Shown here piece after piece: positions 36,360-47,540 of a stretch of 64,000 nucleotides of DNA. The position numbers were made by a program, and so were the translations under genes. The stretch spans positions 69,987,494 through 70,051,493 of the forward strand of contig NW_026947490.1 in NCBI RefSeq assembly GCF_034190915.1, given 5' to 3'. A model generated the notes under the pieces. That model searched no databases, was not told the DNA's origin, and saw only the letters and a list, made by a program, of their open reading frames with translations. The stretch comes from Cavia porcellus. Lineage: Eukaryota; Chordata; Mammalia; Rodentia; Caviidae. Position 1 is the first letter of the stretch; every line of letters starts with the position of its first letter.

Positions 36360-36720
36360 TTAAGCTTTAGGAGGAGACCCCGGGAGGAAGCGAGCGCAGG
36401 TCAAGGGAGCGCGCAGGACGCCGGGTCCCCCGCAGACGCTGCTGCTCGGCTCTGGCTGCCGCCCAGGCTCAACCCCACATCCTGGGGGCCCCACGCTGAC
36501 CGGGGCCTCGCAGCGTGCACACTGTGGGAGCAGCCGCCTGTGGATCCGCTGAGCGCAGGTCTTGGCCAGGTGGGCGGTGGGCACTAACTCCTCCAGCTCC
36601 TCGGGGTGCCTGTCAGCATCACTTCAGTGTCCGCAGGGCGCAAGGGTTTCCCGGGCAGACGCTGCAGTGAGCACAATCGACCAACAGCACCGGAAGGGAG
36701 AAGGCGGCGAGGGAGGGCCT
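36360..36720. promoter_or_regulatory. GC-rich, CpG-containing patch
   Basis: About 360 bp is clearly more G+C- and CpG-rich than anything else in the window ('ggaagcgagcgcaggtcaag', 'cagacgctgctgctcggctc', 'gaaggcggcgagg'). It could be a small CpG island (promoter or enhancer), or a GC-rich inserted sequence. I see no initiator, splice donor or frame that makes it a clear first exon. Confidence 0.35.
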
Positions 36721-38240
36721 AACAGGTTCTTTGGCACACTGGCTCACACATGGCTCTCGAGGCTCTGACACTGCTTCTGAGACAGAGCAGTGCCACAGAG
36801 CACGGCCTTCCAGGGGAATGCGGTGTTTCCCAGGGCCAGGACCTACCTGTGGGGTCCGAAGTGCAGATCCCTGGGCCTGCTCTTCTGCATGCCATTTGGT
36901 GTGGGTGCTAGTTCAGATAAAGAAGGAGACACGCGAGTGCGGAGCTGCTTTTCTTACTGGCGCATGTGGATTATTCATAGTCTGATTTGGTTCTTTTAAT
37001 TTGTGCTGATTCTAAAACCAGTCTCCCTATCTGAATCACTGTGAACATGAGACCACAGTGGTGAATGTTAACATATGAAATAGCACTTTTCCATCCTTCA
37101 ATTGTTTTGGAAAGCAGTGTTATTTCTTTCCTGGAGGATGGAGGAGGAACAATGTATTTTGAACTATTCTGACCAGGAGGATGGAGGAGCAGTGTATTTT
37201 CTTTCCTGGAGGATGGAGGAGGAACAAATATATTTAAGAGTTTTTGAAGTGACATAGCATGGTATATTTTTCTTTAAGAAGGGAAGTATATCTTTGTTGT
37301 AAATGACTGTAAGTGATGGAAGTGTTGAGAGAGACTGATGAATTCCTCAACTGCTTTTAGGTGAAGCAAAGACAACCAGAGGGAAGACGGAGTAAGAATT
37401 GCTACTACTGGAGTTAGGGATTAGTGATATTAGTGACATGCAGGAGAGTTCAGAAGATGCAAGGCCAGGTGGCTGAGGAAGTGGCACCATGAGCCAAAAT
37501 TTTAAGAACTGCTTCCAAGATGCGATTTGTGTTGAAGTTTAAGACACTCTGAAAGGTTAGTAGAAAGTACTAGAATCATGTACTTGGAATCAAGCTGTGA
37601 TTTGGAGAATAAGAAATGTGTCCTGCTTTCTTCTTTGTAAGCTGGGGTTCAGAGAATTGTTAAAATGCAGCAGGAGACAAGTGGGCTGCCATGCTCTTAG
37701 TAAAAGGTTTGTGCAGAGGAGGTGAGGAGTCCTGTGATTAAAGGCATGTATATCATGCCTGTCTTCTACAGTTAAGACTTTGGATACAGAATCTTGGAGC
37801 AATCAGAAAGGAATGGAATTATTCCACTCATTGCACTATTTGTGGGCATTCTCATGGGTTGTCTTCTCATCTCACCAGAGAAGTTCAATCTGATATTCAG
37901 AGTCCATTCAAGCTTTCTCCGCCTTCTGAAACCAAAATAGTGCACTTCTTGACTTCCACCCTGGGGTCATTTCTTTGTAGTGGGAAGAATGTTCTCAGAA
38001 GGGCCTTGACTCTGCCAGAGCTATCTTCTCTTCTTGAAGCAGACTCACCACAGGAGAACATAAATATGCTGATCTTATTAATTGGTAAAAAATATACTTG
38101 GCTTTTTTGATAAATAGATATTGACCTTATTCCAACATAAGGATTGTGGATGCTGACATTTTTGATGTTTGATTTAATAAAACTGGAGAAAAATTAAAGA
38201 TGAAGGAAGAAAAAAAGTCTTCCTTTTGACAGTGTTCGTT
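36721..38240. other. Unrecognised DNA with a small minisatellite
   Basis: At 37126-37224 the phrase 'ctttcctggaggatggagga' occurs twice, 71 bp apart, with a third partial copy between. No gene or dispersed repeat recognised in the remainder. Confidence 0.35.
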
Positions 38241-38242
38241 AT

Positions 38243-38380
38243 CTTATTTGTATATTATTTATATATTATTAATATATATGTATATTATTACATATACATT
38301 ACATAATAATATATATATTATTTATCCAGATATGGATAAAGATATCAATATAGATATGGATACAGATATAGATATTACCA
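38243..38380. repeat. AT-rich simple repeats (TATTA, GATATA)
   Basis: A TATATTATT-rich segment passes into gatatngata-type repeats. The 60-codon frame at 38248-38430 is a product of this repeat. Confidence 0.75.
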
Positions 38381-38595
38381 CTCAGTTCCCTCCCTGGTTC
38401 AGCCCCACATCTCTGGGGTCCCTGCGCTGACCGCTGTTGTCTTGGCTCTTCAGGCAAGAGTTGTCTTTGATTCCAGCTTGGACAGCAGCTGAGTATAAAT
38501 CATGAGAAATTAGTTCTGGGATCATCAGCTTGACTTTGATACCCTTTTACAAGAGAAACAATTACAATTTTCTTTCCTTTAGTGATAGGAAGTTT

Positions 38596-38997
38596 TGATG
38601 AATTAGTCCATTTTCTTTTACTATAACACAGTATCTGAACCAGGCTAACTTGACAAAGAGAAGAGGTTTAACTTAGATCCCAGTTCTGGAAGTTCGTGGA
38701 TATCACCAGCATCATCTTGGCTCTGGTGAAAGTGCATGGTGAATGGCATCACAGTGACTAGTGTGGATTTGGGAACAAGACAGTGTCCAAAGTGCAGCTA
38801 AAGGATCAAGCCTTGCTATCTTATGAACTCATTCTGGAGAGAATTCACTCAAGGTCATAAGAGAGCTCCCTCTGTTTCCACCTTGGGCACACCCTCAGTG
38901 ACTTCAGCACCTTCCTCTAGACTCTAGCTCTTGCAATGCCACACTGGAGGCCAAACCTCCAATGTGCGAACTCATAGGGACAAACCGTACTCACCCC
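38596..38997 (-). mobile_element. MaLR solo LTR, antisense
   Basis: 'gaattagtccattttctttt' is the antisense end of a MaLR LTR. It is followed by 'gaagaggtttaacttagatc' and 'catcatcttggctctggtga', with the block order of the MaLR copies at 54.2 and 56.0 kb. The left and right ends are approximate, and it is more diverged than those copies. Confidence 0.6.
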
Positions 38998-38999
38998 TT

Positions 39000-39970
39000 A
39001 GCATTTATAACCAAGTTATTACCATATCCATGGCCCAATTGGGCATCTGTCAATCTAAGCATTTTGTTGTGTGGCTTTAGGAAAAGTTTTCTCCTTTGCT
39101 TCTTCAGGTAGAAACATTTTTACTCAATTCTTGAACATGGCTGTCAATTATGCTAATTTCTAACTATGTTCACAACCAAACTATGGTTTTTGGCAATTGG
39201 CCCTGCCCATTGCCCATATCTGGACATATTTCTCCAGATAAAGCAGCACTGCTTGCTGAGGGACTTGACTCCAACTGGGCAACTAAAATGTACTGCTGGA
39301 ATTATATGTTTTTATGAAATATGAGTCCTTGGCCTCCCTTCCATGTATCATGGTTTTGTAAGTTTTAATAATAGTTCTACAGCTCCTGATTCTAAAATAG
39401 AAGGCTGTGGTTGAATTGTGTTTGCTAAATTCCAGGTCCAAACTTCCTCCTGCTTCCTCCTGGGGCCTTTAGTTTCAGTGGGAACTTTTATTAAATTTAA
39501 TTTTATCTAATTTGTTCCAAATCACCATATAAATCCCCAGTTAGTCAGCCATCTCAGTTTTGTGGGAGTCTACTCTTGCTACTTGTTATTACTTCTGGCT
39601 AGAATTTCACTTTCAGAAAGAAAGACAGTGTACATACCATGACTTTTAAGCAAGTTTATTTTGTAATTTATAAAAATAACTCCATAGAAGTGCTTGGGTC
39701 CATGGAGGTCATTTGTGAAAGGAAATCTTACCTGACCCTGAATTGGTAAAGCAGGCAAAGGGGAATGGGCCTTGTAGAGGAAAGTCTCTGAAGGGAGAAG
39801 CTTTTGGGTTTCTTGAAGCTATGATCAAGAATGTGTTTCTAGAGAATTGGATACACAATGAGAACAAACTACTTTTGAACTAGGACCTTTAAAAAAAGGC
39901 CAATTTTCCTGACCTTCCCCTTCTCTAAAGCTGTTGTTCTTTGTTCCAGTACTGAGAAAAACAGAAGCTT
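39000..39970. other. Unrecognised DNA upstream of the ERV1
   Basis: No gene, repeat or RNA recognised. 39400-39970 may contain further LTR-related sequence, but I could not align it. Confidence 0.3.
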
Positions 39971-39971
39971 T

Positions 39972-40287
39972 TGTCCCTGTAAGAAAAGTTTTATAACTTC
40001 CTATTCCCATAGCATCCTGTTGTGAACAAGCAAGACCACCAAGATATGCCAAGTTACAAAACTGTCACAGCTTGGCAAACCGACTTTGCTCTTCTGTAAA
40101 CTTGCTTGCCCACCCACAAATTCTGTACCATGAAAGAGACCAGCCCCTTGAACAATGTGTGTAAAGCTGGAGCCCTTCCTTTGTTTGGGCTCAGCCCTTT
40201 GGACACATATCTGTTTAGCTCATGTACACCTAAAACAAATCCTGCTATTTCTCACACGGTCTTTCCAATCCTTTGAGTTCTGCAACA
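39972..40287 (+). mobile_element. 5' LTR (or its shared part) of class I ERV
   Basis: Aligns over its length with 57371-57681. Shared blocks include 'gaccaccaagatatgccaag' (here), 'gtaaacttgcttgc', 'gcccttcctttgtttgggct' and 'cctttggacacatatctgtt'. It starts TGTCCCTGTAAG and the shared part ends TGCAACA. The full LTR might extend to about 40497, where a possible primer site follows. No convincing 4-bp target duplication was found. Confidence 0.7.
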
Positions 40288-40503
40288 TTTCCTGAGAACC
40301 ATGAAGAGCCTGGAGATGACAAGGTTGCTGTCTACTTTTCCTGGAATCAAGGAGCTCTCAAGCTGTGGGAAACTAGCATCACTGGATGAAATTTTATCTC
40401 AGAGAGTAAATCAATTCTCCCACAGACTGGCATCTTCCCCTACCAGTGCAATAGATCCTGAGGGGGATTCAAGAATGATGTGTAACAGGACCACAGTAAG
40501 ATT

Positions 40504-41050
40504 TTGGGGGCCCAAGGTGGGACCTGTTCCATAAGGGCAAAAGGAAGCCTGATCACCTGCCAAGTAAAATGAGTAGTCTGACTCAGATTAAGTCACACAA
40601 AATCTATGACCCTGAGTTAGGAACCTAGGAGTGGTCCAAAGTTAAAGTGGTTCTCAAAAGGAATGTGAGTAGGCCACAGAGTTGGTAAAGGGAACCAAAA
40701 TTGGGAGGTGTATGTGTCCAGAGTGTGAAGTGAAGTATATGGGCCAAAGTCTATTAGCAAAAACTGCATACTTCAGGCAAGGATGGGGCCCACCAAGACT
40801 AGTGGTGATCTAGAGGTGCCCCAAAATGATCAATAAGTTGCAGGGTCCAGGATTGGGTTTATATAAAACCACTGATTGCTAAGTGGCACCTGAAAACTCC
40901 CAGAGAACTGCAGTCTAATTGTCCTGAAGCAAAAGTGATTGAGAGTGTGATTTATGCTGCAGCAGGGAGGAAAGGAAGGAAAAATGTCACAGTCCAGCCA
41001 ATTAGAATGTATGCAACAAATTTTAGTTAACTGAAAAACTGACTTTTTGG
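40504..41050 (+). pseudogene. ERV1 leader and possible gag start
   Basis: 'ttttgggggcccaaggtggg' at 40503-40522 resembles a class I primer-binding region. Near 40991 an ATG is followed by a reading with 'LECM' in the position where gammaretrovirus-like Gag proteins begin, then a stop after about 17 codons. This is weak similarity judged by eye. Gag beyond this point is not recognisable before the L1 insertion at about 41757. Confidence 0.35.
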
Positions 41051-41756
41051 TTTCCAATTCAAGTTGAAATTTTTGCTTAATATGCTTAATGCATTTCTTG
41101 TGCATTGTAAATTATTGAACTACAATTTACAGAGTTAACTTGCTCTTTTATTTGTTCTTTGTTGGTTTAAGACACTAACACATGTCCAATAACTTAGATG
41201 TCTGTTGTCAGCCAGTAAAATTTAAAATATAACAATGTGAGACTAAAGGAGAAAGGAAAAAAAGGAGAGAAGAATATTTTAACTGCAGCCAAGTTTGTTT
41301 TAAAGTTTACAGTAAGTAGGATGAAGAAAAATATATTTAAAAGCTGTAAATATAAAAGATAAACTTTTCAAGGAAAAGGATTCTGTATGATAAAAGCTTT
41401 GTATTGCTAAAAGTCTAGCAAAGTAGTGATAAAAACTGGAAAGCTCACATATGTCAGGAAATGGTTGTGGAGGAATTTATCAAAAACTGTGCATGATTGC
41501 TTGTTGGTTTAGTGATGCCCAGGCTGTTCCTTCTAAAAGCTCCTTGTTGCTCAAAATGATTACAGAGGCTGTGGCACTATCTTTCACTCTTTCCCAGGTA
41601 TCAAATCTCCTCTCCATTGGACATGGTCTTTAACACCTAAAAATATTTGTAACCTTCTATTGGCTTTGATGAAATCAACATTTTGTTATTACATAAGTGA
41701 GATACATTTATTTGGGATAAGTCATGGACATTCTTTAAAACTCATTGTAGAAGGCT

Positions 41757-41990
41757 TGCCCAGTGAAGTTCACCCAGCCAGGGAGCCTCAGTATGCTGCA
41801 CATGACCTGGGAAAGGCCCACTCAGTGACTCTAACCAGAGGGGGAGACTTAGTGCACCATGCAGGGTTAAGAAAGTCCAGCCCAACAACCACAACTAGCC
41901 CCAAAGCCTCAGTGACCATGCAGGACCAGGCAAAAGCCTGCCCAATGACCTTCACCAAGATGAGGAGCACCCCCTCTTACATGGGCAGCC
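41757..41990 (+). repeat. About 60-bp tandem monomers at the L1-A 5' end
   Basis: About 3.6 monomers begin at 41758, 41820, 41880 and 41940 (spacings 62, 60, 60). Each contains a 'gcccantgac' start, a 'nagcctcagt' block and 'atgcaggacc'-like text. ORF1-like sequence follows immediately, so this looks like a tandem L1 5' UTR/promoter. Confidence 0.7.
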
Positions 41991-44900
41991 AATGAAAACT
42001 CAGCAAGAAACTAGGGCTTTGCATTTCACTGCTCATGAGCAATACTGGAAGATGATAAAATGAAGGGAGAAAGTGTAATCTCAAACTTCCACCTCACCCC
42101 AAATAAGTCCAGGAACATGGACAAAGAAGAAAGTGTAAATCACACACCCAAAATTTCTAAAATGATAGCAACTGAAGTTAAGAAGCAACTCCATGAAACA
42201 GTAAAGGAAATCAGAACAGAAATAATCTCCCAGGTAAAACAAGAAATGATGAACATAATGAAAGAAATGCTGAGCGTATCCATATAAGACATAGATTTAA
42301 AAATAAATAGGAAAAACATTGCAAAATGATGGAAACCTTGGATGAACCTAGGAAAGAATGAGAATGTATGAAACAAGAAATAAAAAGTATCATTGACAGC
42401 TGAAAAAACTGAATGAATATGAAAATAAATTTTCATACCTGGAAGACAAGATTGTAGCTAGTAATCCAGAAAGGAAAGATGTTTTTAAAATAACATGGAA
42501 AACAGAAGTAACAATTTGACAGTTGTACAATGATACAAAGAAAAACAATATAAGATTGATAGGTGCAAATGAAAATGGAATCAACACAAATGATGTAAAA
42601 TGGCTATTTACAGTTATAATAGCAGAAAATTTCCCAAGCATAGGAAAAGAAAATGACATACAGATAATGAAACACATAGAACTTGAAATAACCATAACTA
42701 AAATAAATCTACATCCAGACATATAATAATCAAGATGCCAGAAATTTAGCAAAGCAATAGAATATTAAATTTGTTAGAGAAAAGAAGCAGACCAGCTACA
42801 AAGAAAAGCCCTTCAGAATCACAGCAGACTTCTCAACACAAACAAGCAACTCAAGAAGAACATAGTGAAGTATTTCAAGCCCTAAAAAAAAATCTTCCAA
42901 TCCAGATTGATGTACTCTTCAAAAGCATCTCTCAAAATTGATGGAGAAATAAGATACTTTTACAACAAACAAAAACTGAAGAACTTCATGACTACCCAAC
43001 CAACCCTATAAAGAGTAGTGTGAAATATTCTAGAAAGAGATAAAAGTGACTAAAATTTGAAGAACAACAACAGAAAGAAAGCTACCAATCAGGGTAAATG
43101 ACTACACAGAGAAGAAAAGTACAGAACCAACAGCAGAAAGATAAAATGACAAAACTAAGCCAATATGTATCAGTTATCTCCATTAATGTAAATGGTCTCA
43201 ATGCGTCAATTAAAAGAAACAGACTGGCAGAATGAATCAAGCAACTGCATCCAAACTTATGTTGTATACAAAAAACCAGTCTGACCCAAAAGGAAATTCA
43301 GAGACTGAAAGTCAAAGGATGGAAAACAATACTTCTTGCAATAGGAACCCAGAGAAAAGCAGAGGTAGCGGTTCTGTTTTCAGACAATATGAACTTCAAA
43401 CAAAGAATTATCAAAAGTGTTTAAGAAAGTGACTGCATACTGGTTAGGAGAAAACTTTAAAAGGGAGAGATAATAATCAAATATGTATGCATCGACTAGG
43501 GGAGCACCTGACTATATTAGACAAATATTAACAAACATGAAAAAATCAAATAAACAATAACAGTTGTATTGGGAGGGTTTAACACCCCATTGTCACAAAG
43601 AGGCAGACCAACTAGACAAAAAGTCAGCAAAGAAATAACAAAACTGAATCAAATTTGTGAACAAATGGACTTAGTAGATGTGTACAGAATATTCTACCCA
43701 ACAACTTCTGAATATACATTTTTCTCAGCTGCACATGGAATATTCTCTAAAATAGACCACATACTAGCCAACTGAACATACTTAAGTAAATACAAAATAA
43801 TCAAATTATCCTGACCATAGTGCCATGAGATTGGAAATTAATGAGAATACAGAAAGCAAAAACTCCATAAACACATAGATATTAAGTAATATCCTCCTGA
43901 ATAACCAATGAGTAACAGAGAAAATTAAAGAAGAAATAAAAAAAAAATACCTATAAGAAAACAGAAATACAAATATAACTTACCAGAACCTGTACAATGC
44001 CATGAAATCAGTTCTCAGAGGGAAATTTATTGTGGTGAATTCTCACATCAGGAAATGGAACACACACAAATAAACACCCTTATGCTAACCTCAGACTTTT
44101 ACAAAAACAAGAGTAAGTCAGGCACAAAGCCCAAAAAAGGGAGGAAATTATAAAAATCAGGGCAGAAATTGACACAATAGACTAAGAAAACAATCCAAAG
44201 AATCAATGAATCAAAGAGTTGGTTCTTTAAAAGAATAAACAAAATTGATAAACCCAACTTTAGTTGGGTACCAACTTTATCAAAGAAAGGAAAGAAAAAA
44301 ACTCAAATTCATGCAATAAGGAATGAAAATGGTGAAATCACTATAGATTCTGTGGAAATACAGAAGATCAACACCTATTTAGAAAGTCTTTACTTTCATA
44401 GGTTCAATCACACAGAAAAAATGAACAGATTCATAGAAGCATGAATTACCAAAGCTGAATCAAGAAGACATAAAACTTCTGAATAACCTAATTTCATTAG
44501 TGAACTTGAAAGCATAATTAGAAAATCACCAAAAAAGGAAACTCCAAGTACTCTGGATTCACAGCTGAATTGTACAAGAAATTTAGAGAAGATATAATGC
44601 CAACACTCCTCAAAATGTTCAGTGAAGTTCAAAAGGAAGCAATTGTCCCTCATTCCTGGAAGCAAGTATTACTCTGATACTAAAATCAGAGAAAGACCCC
44701 ACCAAAAAAGAGAACTACAGGTCAACCTCCCTATCGAACATATATGCAAAAATCTTCAGTGAAATAAACTGGCAAACAGACTGTAGCAAATCATCAAGAT
44801 GATTATACACCATGAACAAGTGGAATTAATCCCAGGAATGCAGGGGTGGTTCAACATATGCAAATCAATAAACATAATGCATCATGTCAACAGAGTCAAA

Positions 44901-46984
44901 GACAAGAATCATATGCTGATATTAATAGATGCAGAAAAATCTTTTGATACAGTTCAACACTCATTCATGATTTTAAAAACCCTATGGAAAATCTCAACGA
45001 AAAATTTTTTACCTCAGTCAGTAAAAGCCTCCCAGGACAAACCAGCACTCAGCATCTTATTAAAGGTACAAAAACTGAAAGCTTTCAACCTAACATCAGA
45101 AATAAGACAAGGATGTCCTTTATCACCACTCCCTTTGAATATAGTTCTGGAAACACCAGCTTCAGCAATTATAAAAAAGAGCGAAATAAAGGTAGGAAAT
45201 TAAGATATCATTATTTTGTGTATAACATGATACTTTACATAGAAGACCCCCAAAACTCCATGGGAAGACTTTTAGATATAATAACCAAATTCAGTAATGT
45301 AGCTACTACAAAGTCAACACTCAAAAATCAATAGCATTCCTATATACAAACAATAAATTTACCGAAAGAAATAAAGGAAGCCACATCTTTTGCAATAGCA
45401 TACAAAAAAAGACTTAGGGATCAATCTGACAAAGAAAGTAAAATATCTACACATTAAAAATTACAGTACTTTGAAAAAAGAAATTGAACAGAATTTCAGA
45501 AAATAGAAAGACATCACTTGTTCATGGATAGGAAGAATAAACATTGTGAAGATGGTTGTACTTCCAAAATTGCTATATATATTTAACACAATTTAACTTA
45601 AGGTATCATAGCATACCTCATAGATCTAGAGAAGTCATTCATAAAAGTCATCTGGAACCAGAAAAGACCTACAATAGCAGAGAAAATCTGGCCACCAAAG
45701 GCAAGATGCATCCCAATCCCTGACTTGAAATTATGCTACAAATCTACTGTGATAAAATCAGCATGGCACTGGCAAGGAAACAGACCTGGTGATTACAGAA
45801 ATAGATTAGAAGATAAAGCCACAACTAGAAACACACTGAGCCACCTTATCTTTGACAAAGCAGCCAAATATGTTTACTGGAGGAAAAATAGCTTCTTTAA
45901 TAAATGGTGCTGGAAAAATTGGCTTTCCATTTGCTGAAAAATAAAACTAAACCATGTTTACAAAACAAAAACATTAAACAAAATTCAAAATGGGTTAAAG
46001 ATCTAAATATTAAAACAGAAATACTAAATCTGCTGGAAGTCAAAATAGGTAGAAATCTTTAAGACACAGGGATAGAAAAAGATTTCATGAACAAAAATCA
46101 AACTGCATGAAAAATACTTCACAAAATCAATAGCTGAGATCTCATCTTATTAAAAAGATTTTATATATCAAAAGAAGTCACCAAGAGTGAATAGAAAACC
46201 CATGAATTGGGAAAAAATTTTAACAACTGACCCTCAGACAAAGGAAAACTATCTAGAAGATACACAGAATTTTTAAAAAATCAGGCCCCCAAAGTTCAAA
46301 TGATAAATGAATCCAAAAATGGGTGAATACACTCTTCTCGGGTAAAGAAACACAAACAGAAAATAAATATATGAAGAAATGATCAATATCACTTGTCATT
46401 CTAGAAATTCAAATAAAACAATACTAGGGTTCACCCAGTCCAGAAACAATAGCAAATATGAACAAATCAACCAGTAATAAATGCTGGAAGTACTGTGGAG
46501 AAAAAGTGTTGATAAGAGTTTAGACTGCCACAATTACTGTGGAAATCAGTGCGGAGATTACTCAGGAAACTACAATTAGAGGTCCCATTCAATGCAGCTA
46601 TTCCCCTTCTGAATATTTTCCCAGAAGAATTAAAAATGTCATACCACAGCAATATATGTGCACCTATATTTAATTATGAGTCACTCTTTTTTTTTTTTTT
46701 TTTTTTTTTTTGTCTTTTTGAGACAGGATCCCACTATGCAGTTGAGGCTGGCCTTGAGCTCACTTTGTAGCTCAGGCTCACCTCAAACTTGCAGTGACCC
46801 TCCTGCCTCAGCCTCTCAAGTGCTGTGATTATAGACAGGCACCATCACACCTGGCTGCATCCATGTTTATAGCAGCACAATTTGTGATAGCTAAATCTTG
46901 GAAACAAACCAAATGCCCACCAACTGAGGAATAAAAAAGATAAGTTAACTGAGGATAAAAAAGATATATTTTTATACAATGGAA
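41991..46984 (+). mobile_element. L1-A LINE, near full length, nested inside the ERV1
   Basis: ORF1 remnant 42060-42760 (coiled-coil-rich start, then RNA-binding region); inter-ORF to 43160; ORF2 from about 43170 (endonuclease), reverse transcriptase 44400-45300, C-terminus to about 46200; then 3' UTR. All frames carry stops. The RT catalytic YADD box is replaced by FVYNMILYIEDP at 45213-45250, so the metal-binding aspartates are gone. A B1 interrupts the 3' part at 46687, and L1-B begins at about 46985. The L1-A 3' UTR probably resumes at about 49345. Confidence 0.85.
46687..46856 (-). mobile_element. B1-type SINE inside L1-A
   Basis: 25 T followed by 'gtctttttgagacaggatcc' and the antisense 7SL-derived body, ending 'caccatcacacctggct'. 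The segment 'ttgagctcactttgtagctc' looks like an internal duplication that lengthens it to about 145 bp plus tail. The flanks resemble each other only loosely. Confidence 0.85.
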
Positions 46985-46985
46985 T

Positions 46986-47540
46986 GGAGAGCTTTGGACC
47001 ATTGCTTCCAGTGGTCAGGAGCCCGCTCAGCTTCCTGAAACACTGGAGAAGTCTCAGGAAGTCCCACAGGCCTGACAGGATCACGCTTAGTGATCTTCTT
47101 TTGATCCATGGAGCAGAGCGCGAGGTGAGTTCCAGCACACTTGCACTGTCTCAGGGAGAGCTTCAGACCATTGCTCCTAGCAGTCAGGAGCCTGACTAGC
47201 TTCCTGAAACACTGGAGGAGGCTTAGGAGGTTTCACAGGACTGACTGGACCATGCTTAGTAACCTTCTTTCAGTCTGGGGAACTGATGGTGCCCGAGGTG
47301 AGTTCCAGTGTGCTTGCACTGGCTCAGAGAGAGATGTGGACCATCACTCCCAGTGGTGAGGACCCTGCCCAGCATCCTAGACCACTGGAGGATGCACAAG
47401 AGTTTCCATGGGCCTGAATAGGCCACACTCAGCAACTTCCATCAGTCCCAGAAGGAGAGGGCATATGAGGTGAATTCTAACACTCCCCAGGGAAGCTTTG
47501 GAACATTGCTCAAAACCTGAAAATATAGGTAAATGATGAA
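46986..47540 (+). repeat. About 170-bp tandem monomers at the L1-B 5' end
   Basis: Three monomers and a fraction begin at 46990 ('agctttggaccattgc'), 47159 ('agcttcagaccattgc'), 47332 ('agatgtggaccatcac') and 47494 ('agctttggaacattgc'); spacings are 169, 173 and 162. Each has 'gtcaggagcc', 'gaaacactggagga' and 'gaggtgagttccag' blocks. L1 ORF1 follows directly, so these are most simply promoter monomers, as in other rodent L1s. They are unlike the 60-bp monomers of L1-A and unlike the 5.18-kb array. Confidence 0.8.
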
